A DNA stretch of 64,000 nt, taken from Volutella citrinella (Eukaryota > Ascomycota > Sordariomycetes > Hypocreales > Nectriaceae). Location: assembly GCA_034401135.1 (NCBI GenBank), contig JAWZSP010000007.1:2170001-2234000 (forward strand). Reading direction: 5' to 3'. The notes under the pieces were generated by a model. The model did no database searches. It was not told where the DNA came from and saw only the letters and a list, made by a program, of their open reading frames with translations. Shown here piece after piece: positions 45,094 through 56,345 of this stretch (within the stretch, counting starts at the first letter, position 1; each line of letters opens with the position of its first letter). Both the position numbers and the translations under genes were made by a program.

Positions 45094-45165
45094 TCTTCCG
45101 TAGTATAGTGGTCAGTATGCAAGCTTGTCACGCTTGAGACCCGGGTTCAATTCCCGGCGGGAGAG
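45094..45165 (+). tRNA. tRNA-Asp (GTC)
   Basis: Third identical 72-nt copy. T5 at about 45192 could terminate transcription. The upstream flank (45034-45093) repeats the flank of the second copy with a few changes and small indels, showing that the duplication unit was larger than the tRNA. Confidence 0.95.
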
Positions 45166-46193
45166 ACGCCACACGAGCAACTCGTGACGTTACCTTTTTG
45201 CCAGCGGCCTCAAGCTGGTGTTGTGATGCCCGGTCACAGCGGGATGGCTTCAGTGTTTGTGGCTAGTGCGCGGCATACGTGCCGTGCGGCCCTCCTCTTT
45301 TTTTGTTCTTCTCGGCTGCCGGATGCAATAATTCCCTATGCGCCTACAGATCGATGGATGTCACTGCTACCCGTTGTGTGCATGGCCGGCCATACGCCAC
45401 ATCCCGGGTTGATGCCGCATGAGGGCTAGCGCAGCTTCACGTTTAAACTTGGAGGGGCATGCCGGGAGGACGATCGATCGGATGCAACGCTCGAGGCAAG
45501 TCATGAGTACTATTAATTAATTAGGTATGTTGGCTGGGAAGAGCTGCACCAACGACGCATCCCGCCGCACAGTCAAGCAGTCCTCCCCCCTCTAGCAACG
45601 TCGAAACTACGACTCAAGGACGCCAAGCGGGTGAAATTTTCAATTGATACCTTACCAATGCAGGTACATTATCCGGATTGCCAGGCACTGATGATCCAGG
45701 CGCTAGTGCTGAGGCGCTGCCGGTGCTAGTGCTCTAGGGCTCTAGTGCGCGGTAAGCCGGGAGCTCTAGGGGGCAATGACGACGACACGGCACCACAACT
45801 TTCGGATCACGGCTCGACATGGTGCATCCCGACGGCATGTGGGAGGTGAGATGCCATGATATCCGGCCTCGGGCAGTCAGCACGGGCAAGCGGCAAGCAA
45901 ATGCTGACCCTGTTTGACCATGGAGGAATCCCCGTGTCAATAATAATCGTGGCTGCCGCGCTATGCAGCATGCACACTGTTGGAGCGAGCGTCATGGCTT
46001 GGCAAGGGGCTCGCTGCCCTCTGATCATCCCTGATCGGCCCTGAGTCCCCTGATATCTGACGGAGGCGATTGGACATGTCTTGTTTGCATACCGTCTCTC
46101 AGTTGTATCGTCTAGTCGTCTCTCGTCGTCCCTTCTCGTCTCTCGTTACTCTACCATAAATTGGCCTGATACATTCTTTCTTCTCACCCGGGG
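45166..46193. other. 1 kb intergenic region before the LicD gene
   Basis: No gene is supported. A cluster of imperfect GCTAGTGCT/CTAGTGC repeats lies at about 45700-45770 and an AT-rich TTAATTAATTA stretch near 45512. The last 70 bases are a C/T-rich leader. Confidence 0.5.
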
Positions 46194-47137
46194 ATGCAAT
46201 CCATCAAGGCATTGGCCCTCTGGGGCCTCGCCTCGCTCGCAGGCCCGGCGCTCTGCTCTCCACAACCCCAGCGAGACAGCGACATCGTCGCCGCGACACA
46301 GCCCCTCTCGCGCCGGGCCGTCGACGGCAAATACTTCCAGGAAGCCGGCAAGTCGTACTCGCTGGGCCACTACGACGGGCGCTTCTTCGTCGCAAAGGTC
46401 CCCGAGGACGCCCGGCGACAGGCCCTGCGCGACCTCATCCGCAGCTACCTGACCAACACCAACGGCCTGGGCATCGAGACTTGGATCGCGCACGGCACGC
46501 TGCTCGGCTGGTGGTGGAACGGCCGCATCATGCCGTGGGACTCGGACATTGACGTCCAGGTGACAAACGCCACGCTGCAGTATATGGCCGACCGCTACAA
46601 CGGCACCACCTTCACCTACAACTACACCAGCCCCGCCGCCGGCACCCTCGTCTCCAAGACGTACCTGCTCGACGTCAACCCGCACTTTGTCGACCGCACA
46701 AAGGGCGACGGCGACAACGTCATCGACGCCCGCTGGATCGACACCCACACGGGGCTCTTCATCGACATCACCGCCGTCCGCGAGCGTCGCGCGAAGTACC
46801 CCGGCGAGTGGAGCTGCAAGAACCTCCACCGCTACGACAACAGCGACCTCTGGCCCCTGCGCACCACCCAGTTCGAGGGCGTCGTCTCCCGCATCCCCTA
46901 CAACCCCCAGAAGATTCTCCTCGAGGAGTATGACCCCAAGAGCCTCGTCATTGAGGAGTGGGAATAGTGCGTGAACCCCATTCCCTTCCTTCCCATTTGC
47001 AAACATCTGACGTGAATTCCTACAGCCATCGCTGGGACGAGACCGCCGGGGATTGGATCAAGATGACGGAAAAGGACGCCTTGCAGCGCGAGGCAGAGAA
47101 CGAAGACCGCCGCATCAAGGACCTCCGAGGCAGCTAG
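46194..47137 (+). CDS. secreted LicD-domain protein (putative phosphotransferase)
   Basis: Two exons (46194-46966 and 47026-47137) give 294 residues. A signal peptide (MQSIKALALWGLASLAGPALC) is followed by a short disordered region and the LicD domain. Its core is WIAHGTLLGWWWNGRIMPWDSDIDVQV, with the DxD-type acidic pair expected of this nucleotidyltransferase-like fold. Other family members are Mnn4-type mannosyl-phosphate regulators and fukutin-type ribitol-phosphate transferases. Several NxT/S sites (NATLQ, NGTTF, NYTS) support passage through the secretory pathway. The end is a charged helix. Small single-domain LicD proteins are common in filamentous fungi. Role in phosphodiester decoration of glycans is inferred from the family; donor and acceptor unknown. 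Confidence 0.88.
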
Positions 47138-47427
47138 TGGCCCGAGGACGCAGTCATCGCCCAACCGTGGTTCAAGGCCACTACTACTTACTGCTTTTCA
47201 TTACTGGGTGTTGGATGCACAGGCGTTTCTGTACATGGATAATATTTACACCAGGCTGGGAACCAAAACAAAGAGTGCATCTCTTTTGTGTGGCATTTAT
47301 GGGATACCGGCTGGACGGACGGGAGTTGACTTGGAACTTGTCTATAAAATAGCATCTTGCGCAAAGGTATAGCGCCTAAAACTGGGTATCATTTCTAATT
47401 GCACGTCCTTGGTCGACCATTCGTCCA

Positions 47428-50069
47428 TCACTGTTCCAGCCAAGTCCTCCAATTCTGCTGTTTCCCTCTTGTCTCGTGCCAACCCCTGCCATTTCCGACT
47501 CCCAGGCCTAGCAAAGGGGCCATGCTCGGTCGTCCATGCGCGCACTGAAATGGGAAAGCGCATCGCGATAGTCGCTGCACTAGTTCCTTGCACTCTTCCG
47601 TAGACAAACGATCGTTGAACATTATGGCGCCTATAATTAGTTAGAGAGAAGGCGAATGGCATAGGCGCAAGTGAAAGTCCTTACTTCGGCACGCTCTGGA
47701 GTGGAGTAGGTCCAAAATGCCCTCGGGGCAGTTGCTGAACCGTGAAGTCCAAGGCGTCTCGCGCTGCCAATCGGATGGCGTGTTCCGGACAGAACCGCCT
47801 TGTTCTGCAAGCTTCCAAATCTCCTTGCGGATAAGTTCAATCAAAAGTCGAGGCTCAAGTCGACAACGTTCCAGAATGCTCGGCGGGAGAGCGCTGACGG
47901 TGACACGGCCGCTGCTCTGCCCAGAAGTCTGGCTGGGGAGAATGGTAAAAACGATTCCCCATCCCGTGAAATATTCAGATTGCTGTCCGAGCAGGCTGCA
48001 TTCGTCGCGAGATAGCTCGAAGACGAGGGGGCGTGCCAAGGACTCAACTTCAGCCTTGACAACGCCCGTGACTGGGTCGCTAACGAAATATGCCATCATT
48101 AGGTCCTCAAGCCGGCACCTCTCATCCACGGCATGCTGATCTAGCGCCACCAGTGCCGTGTTTGCGTCTTGGCCGAGAGTACCCTCCGTAGTCTCCAGGG
48201 GCAGACTGACAAGAATAAACTTGCGATCTACCTGGGCTATGACTGAGGAACTGGCGAGCTTGTTGCGAGATAGGCGCCCGTTGAAATTCATGCAACCGCT
48301 CTGGAGCGAGACGCTGAATGTGCCTGAGCTGTCACCATGGCAGCAGGCGCCATGCTGAGCAGAGGATGCCTCATTGTCCGCTATGCGAGGGATGGATGAT
48401 TGAACATACTCGAAAACAGGGTTTTCCCAGGATTGGATGACGCCCTGCAACCAGCTGCTTCGCTGGCTCCCATCTTCCCCACTTACACGCTGGCGCTTTC
48501 TTGCCGGCTCCCCCGCGGCGGCAGCCATTTCAGTATTGGTGTAGTGCTCATCATCAGTTGATTCTGCGTGTCCAGCCGATGATTTTTTGGGCTCAGGGGA
48601 TGGATCCGGGAACGGTTTGCGTAGAAGTTGTCCTCCCTCCCCGATCAATGGTTTTGAAGAAGCAGCTGGCTTGGACGCGGCATTTGTCGAAGAAATTCGC
48701 CCTACTTTTACTCTATTCCAGCCATCGAAGGGACTCTCAGCTCTCGCAGCAGTAGGTACCGCTGGCGATGACTTGATGTTTGTGTCGCTGCTGGTAGACG
48801 CAGGCAGAAACCCTTTAGGCGGCTTCTTCCCTTTACTTAAAGTCTTTGAAGTTGAAAACAAGGATTCGTCTGGGGAAATTTTAACCTTTCGAGGCCGGAA
48901 ATGGTGCTGTTTGAGAAATCCATAACATGCGGCCTTGATAAGGTCCAGGACAGCTGCTAGGGATTGCTCACGATTGTAAAGCTGGTCAACACTTCCAAGA
49001 CCGGCGCTTCCCGAGGTGATGATCTTGAGCGAGAACATTGGCCATCTTTCAACGCCTTTTCGGCTTCGTAGTTCCTTTTTGGCGGAACTTTGATCTCCCT
49101 CCGCAACTCCAAAGTCAGAGCTGCGGAATACGCTGTTCACTTCCTCATAAAGTACATCCGTGCCAAAATCGTTCGTGATTGGGTGAATACCCAGGCTTAT
49201 GAACTGGCCCCGGCGGGATGCGACGGGTATCAGGCATATAGAGCCCTTAAGTGAGACAGGCCCAGAAGATGCGGAAACGGAGATCCATGCAGAGCTATCT
49301 GCCACGTCCGTTATGGATGCCTGGTTCAACAATCGAGTCGTCCGCAAAATTGGATCTGACTGGTTTGGGACACGGAGCCGAAGCTCTCGCTCGTTGCCAA
49401 CGCATTTCAAGCTCACCGTTATGCTAGATGGCCACGCAAGGAGCATCGCCACGACGAGCCGAGCCAACCTGGCCCATTCTTTGTCTTGGCCAGCTCTGTC
49501 ACCCATAGATGTGCGCTGTTTGACACGGACCGGCATTGTGCCAAACAGATCACAGACAGAAATTCGAGTCCCATGGTCGAAGCTGAGAAGCCTTTGTTCT
49601 GGGGGGCTTGGAAGGTACCTGGACAAGACCTTCGCATTGTGGAAGAGGACGGTGTTGTGAGAGACGTAGTTTTGGTGGTGAGAGGTGATTGACAAAAGGG
49701 AAAGAGTTGCAAGGGATGCTAGGAAATTGCCACTTCTACCATGCGTCGTCGAGTTTGGAGGATATCTCGAAGTGTCTGCAGAACGGATCGTCAGTGGAAC
49801 CTGAAACAAACTTCGTGGATGTTTGTCGCCTCCTTACGATGTGGCTTTCCAAGGCCGCCATCCTCTCTGAAGTCTTCAGGCAGAATCCCGGAGCCATTGT
49901 CCTCGATGTTGCAGTTGCCTCTAGCATAGTCCACCGAGATATTTACCTTGGCGGCGCCCGCATCCAAAGCATTAGCCAGAAGACTGCCCACTACACCGTT
50001 GAGGGAGGTCACGACAACGGATGACTTGATCTTGTCAATAACATCTTGTGGGAGCTGCCGAATGGACAT
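47428..50069 (-). CDS. mlh3: DNA mismatch repair protein Mlh3
   Basis: Three exons on the minus strand (50069-49838, 49775-47685, 47630-47428) give 841 residues. The N-terminal GHKL ATPase region includes [17 protein letters not shown] and [23 protein letters not shown] disordered linker (about 380-520) follows. The C-terminal endonuclease domain carries [12 protein letters not shown] (DQHAx2Ex4E) and, after the last intron, ACRSAIMFND and [11 protein letters not shown], so the metal-binding nuclease site is intact. Mlh1-Mlh3 nicks DNA in meiotic crossover formation and assists mismatch repair. The ATPase motifs are unusual: the Glu four residues before the motif I Asn is Ser, and the Glu of the RGE motif is Asn. 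The C-terminus extends about 30 residues past the usual GRPSxxPL end. Confidence 0.93.
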
Positions 50070-50867
50070 GGTCCACAATCAAACATTCCGAATAGATCAG
50101 ATTGGCTCTTGCACGGAAACCGGCTGGAAGTGGAAGCGGGAACGGATCCCCTTGCCAGGTCGATTGGTGGCAGCAGTCAAATCTGGAAGCACTTGTGAGG
50201 AGAGCAGGGGGAACGGTGACTGGGGTGACGTCGTGATGGAGGGTCCAGGCCCCAGTGCTGATTAGGCTTGGCTTGGCGGGCAGCGAATGCTGGGGATTGG
50301 GGGGCTCTAGTCCCCCAGGGCGGGTAGTTAGATATCAGTGGTTGCAGATGGTGGCGCCAACCGCCCACAGTCATTGAAACCTCCGATGACCTGGCTTGCC
50401 TGGGCCGCTTGGGAAGGGGAACGGGAGAGATTTCAAAGCATTGAATGGCATTGTTGCACCCAGGCGATGTCTCAGGCTCAGGTGCCGTCCCCTTGCTGCC
50501 CACCTTTGCCACCTGCCGCCCACCGCCGCCCCGTTCCTCCCTGCTAGGCCATTGCACTGCCTCAGGTGGGCTCCCGCAGAATCACGTGACGCTCCCGCCC
50601 TCCATCCCATCACCGCACTCAGCCGCCTTCCAAACAATGTTGCCCATCCAACTCCAGTGCCAGTAGTTGTTTCTCTGGGAGCCGGTACCCCTCCCTCTGT
50701 GTCGCTCCCTCTGTCCGTTCCCTGTGCCTAGGATCTATACTGCGGAGTGTTCCGTAGAACTTACGCCCACGTAGGGACGAACCGACCCCACAGGCATTCC
50801 TTCCTCACTCGGCTGCCTAACCTGGTGCCCAGCGTCACTCATCTGATCCCATTCAGAGGACAACTTC
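50070..50867. other. divergent intergenic region, mlh3 and the Ser-rich gene
   Basis: About 800 bases with C/T-rich stretches (50640-50860) that look like the leader of the plus-strand gene. No gene is supported. Confidence 0.5.
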
Positions 50868-52160
50868 ATGGAAAACACGGCTTCAATTCCGATGGCGACA
50901 GCCGATACACTCTCTCACCCTCAAGGCAGGCACTCCCGCATCCTCTATCATAACCTCCGGCTCCACGTTATCAGCCCACAGTCCGCCGCTGCGGCTCGAG
51001 AGGCTTCGCAAGCCAGTTCAATGAGCATCGGCTAATTGCTAGCAGACCGTCAAGCCCACCGACGGAGACCCTTCGCTACATGGGTAAAAAAGCTGACCAA
51101 CTTCAAATCCTCCTCCGACGGCGACCGCCTCAAGCGACACAAGAAGCGAATTAATAAGAAGAACAACCCGTATCCCGAATCTGGGCATGTCGGCAATGGC
51201 GAACGAAACGAGCGAAACGAAACGAGTGCTTGCTCTTTCTCCACTGAACCGACTGGTAGTCGATCAAGCATAACTGAGTCAACCAACGTTCCCCAGGAGC
51301 CCAACGCGCCACCTACAATCGGCCGTAGGAGCTTAGTCGGGACGGTTTCAACGGACCATGAAGGATCGCATTCCATTAACGCCGCGAGTTCATTGGCGGG
51401 CACGAGTCGCACCGTTGGAGGAGGGATAGATTCGCGGAAGGGGGGGGACAGCACATTTTCGAGCCCCGCCCCGTCTGTTCGGTCCCTCACAACGACCCTG
51501 ACTACTATTCAATCCATGGCCCCCAACGGCCACGGCCATGGCCATGGGGTGACGTCGGCTCCTGGGCAGAGCGACGCTCGCTCGATCCAATTTAGCCAGC
51601 CATTCCCGACAACATTGCCCGCATCTGCGATCCCGGCGCATTTCGCACCGACTGGCAATCCGACAACGTATACCGCTGCAACGGCCAACAATCTTTTGAC
51701 AGACAATGCCTCTATTCTTACATTGGCGTCGTCAAGCAAGAATCGCCGGCGGCGATCTCTTGACACAGATGCTTCGGTCAGAGCCCTTGCCCCTTCCTCG
51801 CTATGGGGGGGCAGTCGTGAAAGCCTACCGTTAAGTGTGCTCAGCGCCAATGTTGACGCTGCAGCCATGCCGCCGACACCCGGCCTGCACAACAGCAGCG
51901 CTCGCATGGGCGTGGAAAGAACCAGCATTTATTCAGCTACAGGCATTGGGCCAGCGCTGCCCAGTGACCGCAACAGTTTCTACGCGAAGCAGGGGGACGC
52001 GACCAGCGTGCGAAGCGGCCGCTTGGGGCATAATCGAGCGGACAGCGTAAATGGAAGTATTGGGGGGTTGAGCAGCCCGTTGGTCACCCCGCGGGAAGTG
52101 CCAAGCGAGAAGACCGAGAAAAATGAAGGACCAGTGACCACTAATAATAAGGAGGATTGA
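50868..52160 (+). CDS. Ser-rich conserved fungal protein, 5' exon uncertain
   Basis: The main exon (51046-52160) encodes about 371 residues and has no ATG near its start. It begins after a branch-like CTAAT and a TAGCAG acceptor. The upstream frame from ATG 50868 stops at TAA 51033, so an intron is required. No GT donor in phase was found. A GC donor (AAG/GCAGGC at 50926) joins in phase 1, giving exon 50868-50925 and a 120-nt GC-AG intron and a total of 390 residues. The protein opens with a basic RRRPFATWVKKLTNFKSSS segment and continues as Ser/Thr-rich disorder with short conserved blocks such as NASILTLASSSKNRRRRSLDTDASVRAL. I recall no assigned function for this family. Intracellular; no signal peptide or membrane segment. 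Confidence 0.6.
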
Positions 52161-52656
52161 ACATGTCGGAGTCATTCATGAGTTATGGTTAGCATGCGTT
52201 TTGTTTTGCCAGGGTTGGGCGGGCTTAGGTTGGACGGAGCAAATTGATGGTGCCTGGATTCAACGGTATAGAAACACTTGGTTCGACGGCTATCGTCACA
52301 TCAGGGCCATTGGAACCCCTATAATAGCACAAATGATACCCTCGAGATTTTCTGCGCTTATTCACAGGCCAACAATGTCTCAACAGCCCAAGTACATGGC
52401 GTGCTGTCGTGATCATGAGAAGTAAGGTACCCTAGTTAGGCGGGGCTGTTTGGTGAGTCCGCTTCTGGCGTTGATGCCTGTCAGCACCTGACAGCCACTG
52501 TGGCGCGACAGGCAGCTACTTTCCTATAGTGCGGACTGCCGTGGTGGAGCAGTCGAGCTCCCCTAAGCTTCTATCGCGGTCCCACCGTCGTCATTGCGCC
52601 GCCGCCTCTGGAGAGTCTCCCTCCCGAATCAACGCGCCGCCCGCGAATGCATCAGG
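52161..52656. other. intergenic region before vps11
   Basis: 3' flank of the Ser-rich gene and promoter of vps11. A GC-alternating tract (GCGCGCGCGC) near 52690 lies inside the first vps11 intron. Nothing else was recognised. Confidence 0.5.
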
Positions 52657-55600
52657 ATGGCCATCTCGGTACGTATCGACGCCCGCCATCGCGCGCGCGC
52701 GCTCTGTCGGGCTTATTGTCGTATGACCGGAGCAACTGGCTAACTCACCACTTCAGTGGAAGTCGTTTGACTTCTTCGACGTCACCCAGGTCCCTCTACC
52801 CGACCAAGACACCGAGCAGCTCTTCGAAAGCAACGAGATCTCCAGCGTATGCGCCGGTTCGGATAGCTTCTTCCTCGGCTCCAAAGATGGATATGTCAGC
52901 ATCATCGGCAAGGCATGGAAGGTCATCCGGCGGTTCCAGGCCCACGAGGCTGGGAGCATCAACCACATGCACCAGGTGGAAGGAACGAGTCTTCTCGTCA
53001 CTGTCGCGGTGAGCTCTTTTGGTCTTCAGGTTGGTATGCTGGATTAATACTAACACATAGCAGGAGGACATGACGAGCGAGCCGGTGCTGAAGGTTTGGG
53101 CGCTTGACAAACTAGTCAAGAGGACCAACATGCCCACCTGCTTGAGCAAAGTGAACATCAACAATGGGAAACAGCAGGTTCCTGTAAGTGCAAGAATCTT
53201 CCTGCATGGGCCTTGGGCTAGTTACAGAGCTGACTTGGGCCAGATCACCGCCTTCACCGCGTTGGAAGACCTCAGCCAGATTGCAATTGGCTTCGGGAAC
53301 GGTGCCGTGACAGTCATTCGGGGCGACCTGATCCATGATCTTGGAACCAAGCAACGGATCGTTTTTGAATCCGAGGAACCCATTACCGGCGTCCAGCTAG
53401 CGATTGACTCCACAAACTTGACCACGCTCTTCGTGGCTACATTTTCAAGGATCCTCAAGTTGGGATTGACCCAGAGAGGACATGGGATGCCGCCGAAAAC
53501 GGTTGAGGACAATGGTTGCGCGGTTGGGTGTATGACTCGGGATCCGGCGACCGGTGACATTGTTGTTGCGCGAGAGGATGCCATCTATACCTACTCCCTG
53601 GACGGCCGAGGCCCACCACGAGCATACGAGTCACCAAAGAGCTTGATCGCCATTTACCAGGAGTACGTGGCCCTTGCCTGTCCGCCCTCTGCCACCAATG
53701 GAAAGGAAACCGAGGCGATGCGCCGACGATTCGGTGGCAGCAATGCAAACACAATCTTCGACGCCTCCACCTTTGTGTTGTTGGATATGGAGCTCCGGGT
53801 CATTGGCCACACAGAGACAATGATATCCCCAGTGAGATTCTTCGTTGAGGTCTGGGGCGACTTCTTTACTATCTCCTGGGATGGAAAGGTACAGTACACC
53901 TCGATTCTGGGGCGGCCAGGATTTTAACCCTCAAGTTTACTAATATTTTCCGCAAGATTCATCGATACCATGAAAAAGCTCTGTCTCAGCGATTGGAGAT
54001 GCTCTATCAGCGAAACATGTATCCGTTGGCGATCGAGCTAGCACAGAAATCTGGCCTAGACGCCGAACAGCAAAGCTTGATCTATCGGCGTTTTGGTGAC
54101 CATCTTTACCAAAAGGCAGACTATGACGGCGCCATGATCCAGTACATCCGCGCAATCGATACAACTGAGCCTTCACAAGTCATTCGAAAGGTGGGTTCTG
54201 TAGTTTCACGAGGATCCCAGCATTCACTAACGCGAAAATAGTTTCTCGATACTCAACGCATTCATAACTTGATACAATACCTAGAGCAATTGCATGAACA
54301 CCGCAAGGCCACTGCCGATCACACAACGCTTCTGTTGAATTGCTACGCAAAACTGAAAGACATCAACAAGCTCGAGAAATTTATCAAGTCTCCTGGTGAT
54401 CTCAAGTTCGACCTTGACACGGCAATAGCAATGTGTCGTCAAGGTGGATACTATGAGCAAGCTGCGTATCTTGCCAAGAAGCATGGCGAGATTGACCTAG
54501 TTGTGGATATTCTCATTGAAGATTCCAAGAATTATACAGAAGCGCTCGAGTTCATTTGGCGCCAAGATCCTGAGACAGTAAGTGGCCCTAGTTTCGCAGT
54601 CAAGTCACGAAGCGTTTTGTAACCAAGGGCAGGCTTATCCATGCATGCAAAAATACGCCAGAGTTCTAATTGAGAACTGCCCCCAAGAAGCAACGAAGCT
54701 GTTTGTCGACTACTACACCGGCAAGTATAAGCCCAAGCGAATAATCAAGGTCCCCAGCGGAGCCGATGCCCCAGTAGCCGGTGGGTTCGCAGCCGGAGCG
54801 GCCAGCGCTGTGCAGAACTTGTCCAACCTTTTGCCACTTCCATATATGAACACGGCGAGCGTGGCAGATGCCGACCCGAGCGCCGGTAGTAACCAGCAAG
54901 CTACAGTTAGCGAGAGTGCCATAATTTTGGAAGCAGACGATGCGCCGTCACCCAAGTACACCCCTCCACCCCCGCGGACAGCATTTTCATCCTTCATCGA
55001 CCACCCTGACGAGTTCATTCTATTCCTTGAGGCCTGCCTCGAGGAGAAGGAACTGGAGCCCAGTGACCGGACTGATCTATATACTACGCTCTTCGAGATG
55101 TACCTATACAAATCGAGTGAGAAGAAGGGCGAGCATCACAAAGAGGAATGGGAAGCGAAAGCGAAGAAGCTCATCGAGGGCGAGCATATCCCTATGGAGA
55201 GCTCCAACGTGCTACTCCTGTCTCATCTCTCAAATTTTAGAGACGGCACTGTTCTGGTCAAGGAACAAGCCGGCCTTCTCTTTGACATCTTCAGGTCATA
55301 CACTTCGGCGAAGGACACGAAAGGGGCGATCAAAGCCTTGAGGAAGTATGGCCCAGAGGAGCCTCAGCTGTACCCAGCAGCGCTCGCGTACTTCACCTCG
55401 GACTCGCGGATTCTCGAGGAGGCTGGCCCAGATGAGCTGGCGAGCGTTCTGGCCAAGATAGACAAGGATGGGCTTATGGCGCCCTTGCAAGTCATCCAGA
55501 CGCTGGTGGGACAATCAGGCACGGGCGTGGCCACTATGGGCATGATCAAGCCCTACCTACACGACACCATCACTCGGGAAAGGAAGGAAATTGCCTCCAA

Positions 55601-55988
55601 CCGACACCGAATAAACGCACTCCGGACCGATACGGAGATGCGACGGACGGAGTTGTCTGATTTAGGAACCAAGCCGGCTGTGTTCCAGGCTACGTGGTGC
55701 TCAGATTGCAGCCAGCGACTTGATTTGCCCGCGGTGCACTTCCTCTGCAAGCACAGCTTCCATCAGAGGTGCGTGAGGAACGGTGACAAGGAGGGAGAGG
55801 CTGTGTGTCCCAAGTGCGCGCCCGAGAATGATGTGATTCGAAAGATGCGGGAAGGCCAGCGCGAACGGGCGACCAAGCATGACCTGTTCAAAAGCGATCT
55901 GGAGAACAGCGAGGATCGCTTCTCAACATTGGCCAGCTGGTTCTCAAGGGGTGTCATGGACGTCGGATCAAATGCAGAGCAGCATTGA
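52657..55988 (+). CDS. vps11: Vps11/Pep5, core subunit of HOPS and CORVET
   Basis: Seven exons, all phase 0 (52657-52668, 52757-53008, 53064-53183, 53244-53888, 53957-54190, 54242-54577, 54633-55988), give 984 residues. The first coding exon has only four codons (MAIS), then WKSFDFFDVTQV begins the conserved N-terminal beta-propeller. The middle is a clathrin-heavy-chain-type alpha-solenoid (about 430-800), with YQRNMYPLAIELAQ and TTLLLNCYAKLKDINKLEKFI. The C-terminal RING-H2 is CSDC...HFLCKHSFHQRC...CPKC (about 880-930). Vps11 bridges the tethering complexes that drive endosome and vacuole fusion, and the RING binds Vps18. An insertion rich in Ala/Ser/Pro (about 555-625) interrupts the solenoid, common in filamentous fungi. 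Confidence 0.95.
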
Positions 55989-56345
55989 GGCCGTTGAGGA
56001 GCGAGCAGCTGGGTTGGTGTTAGAGGAAGCATGGTGGGCAACTGGGGTTGAAGCATGGAGCATGTTGGAGGATGTGGAGTTGGGCATCTCTTCCCTGGTG
56101 GGACATTTCATCTTGCAGCAGTTGATGCTTGAGCGGTTCTGGAGGGCGCTTGTGTAGATCGAGAAGCGTTTAAACATGACTTATCGCCACTTACGGGTGG
56201 GCGAATGCCTCGGCTCTTCCGAATGTTGACTCGACCCCTAGGGCCTGTCACAGAGCCCCTGTGCTGCCCCACGCGCCCACGTTGGACTCACCCCTCTCCT
56301 ACATCATCACGCAGCAGACCAGGGACGAGTTGACGCGCATCGGCC
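55989..56345. other. short intergenic region between vps11 and pof1
   Basis: 357 bases must hold the vps11 3' UTR and the pof1 promoter. No distinct element was recognised. Confidence 0.5.

Larger units (their letters stand above)
44783..45165 (+). repeat. tandem duplication of tRNA-Asp with its 5' flank
   Basis: Two units (44783-44910 and 45034-45165) each contain about 55-60 bases of flank, including CACTACAGTGGTTGCTCAC-like sequence, plus the tRNA. The tRNA parts are identical and the flanks have diverged slightly. Confidence 0.8.

Noticed and set aside
46146..47006. Minus-strand 286-residue frame opposite the LicD gene.
   Set aside because: Antisense shadow of a GC3-rich gene; Val/Gly/Asp-rich with no domain.
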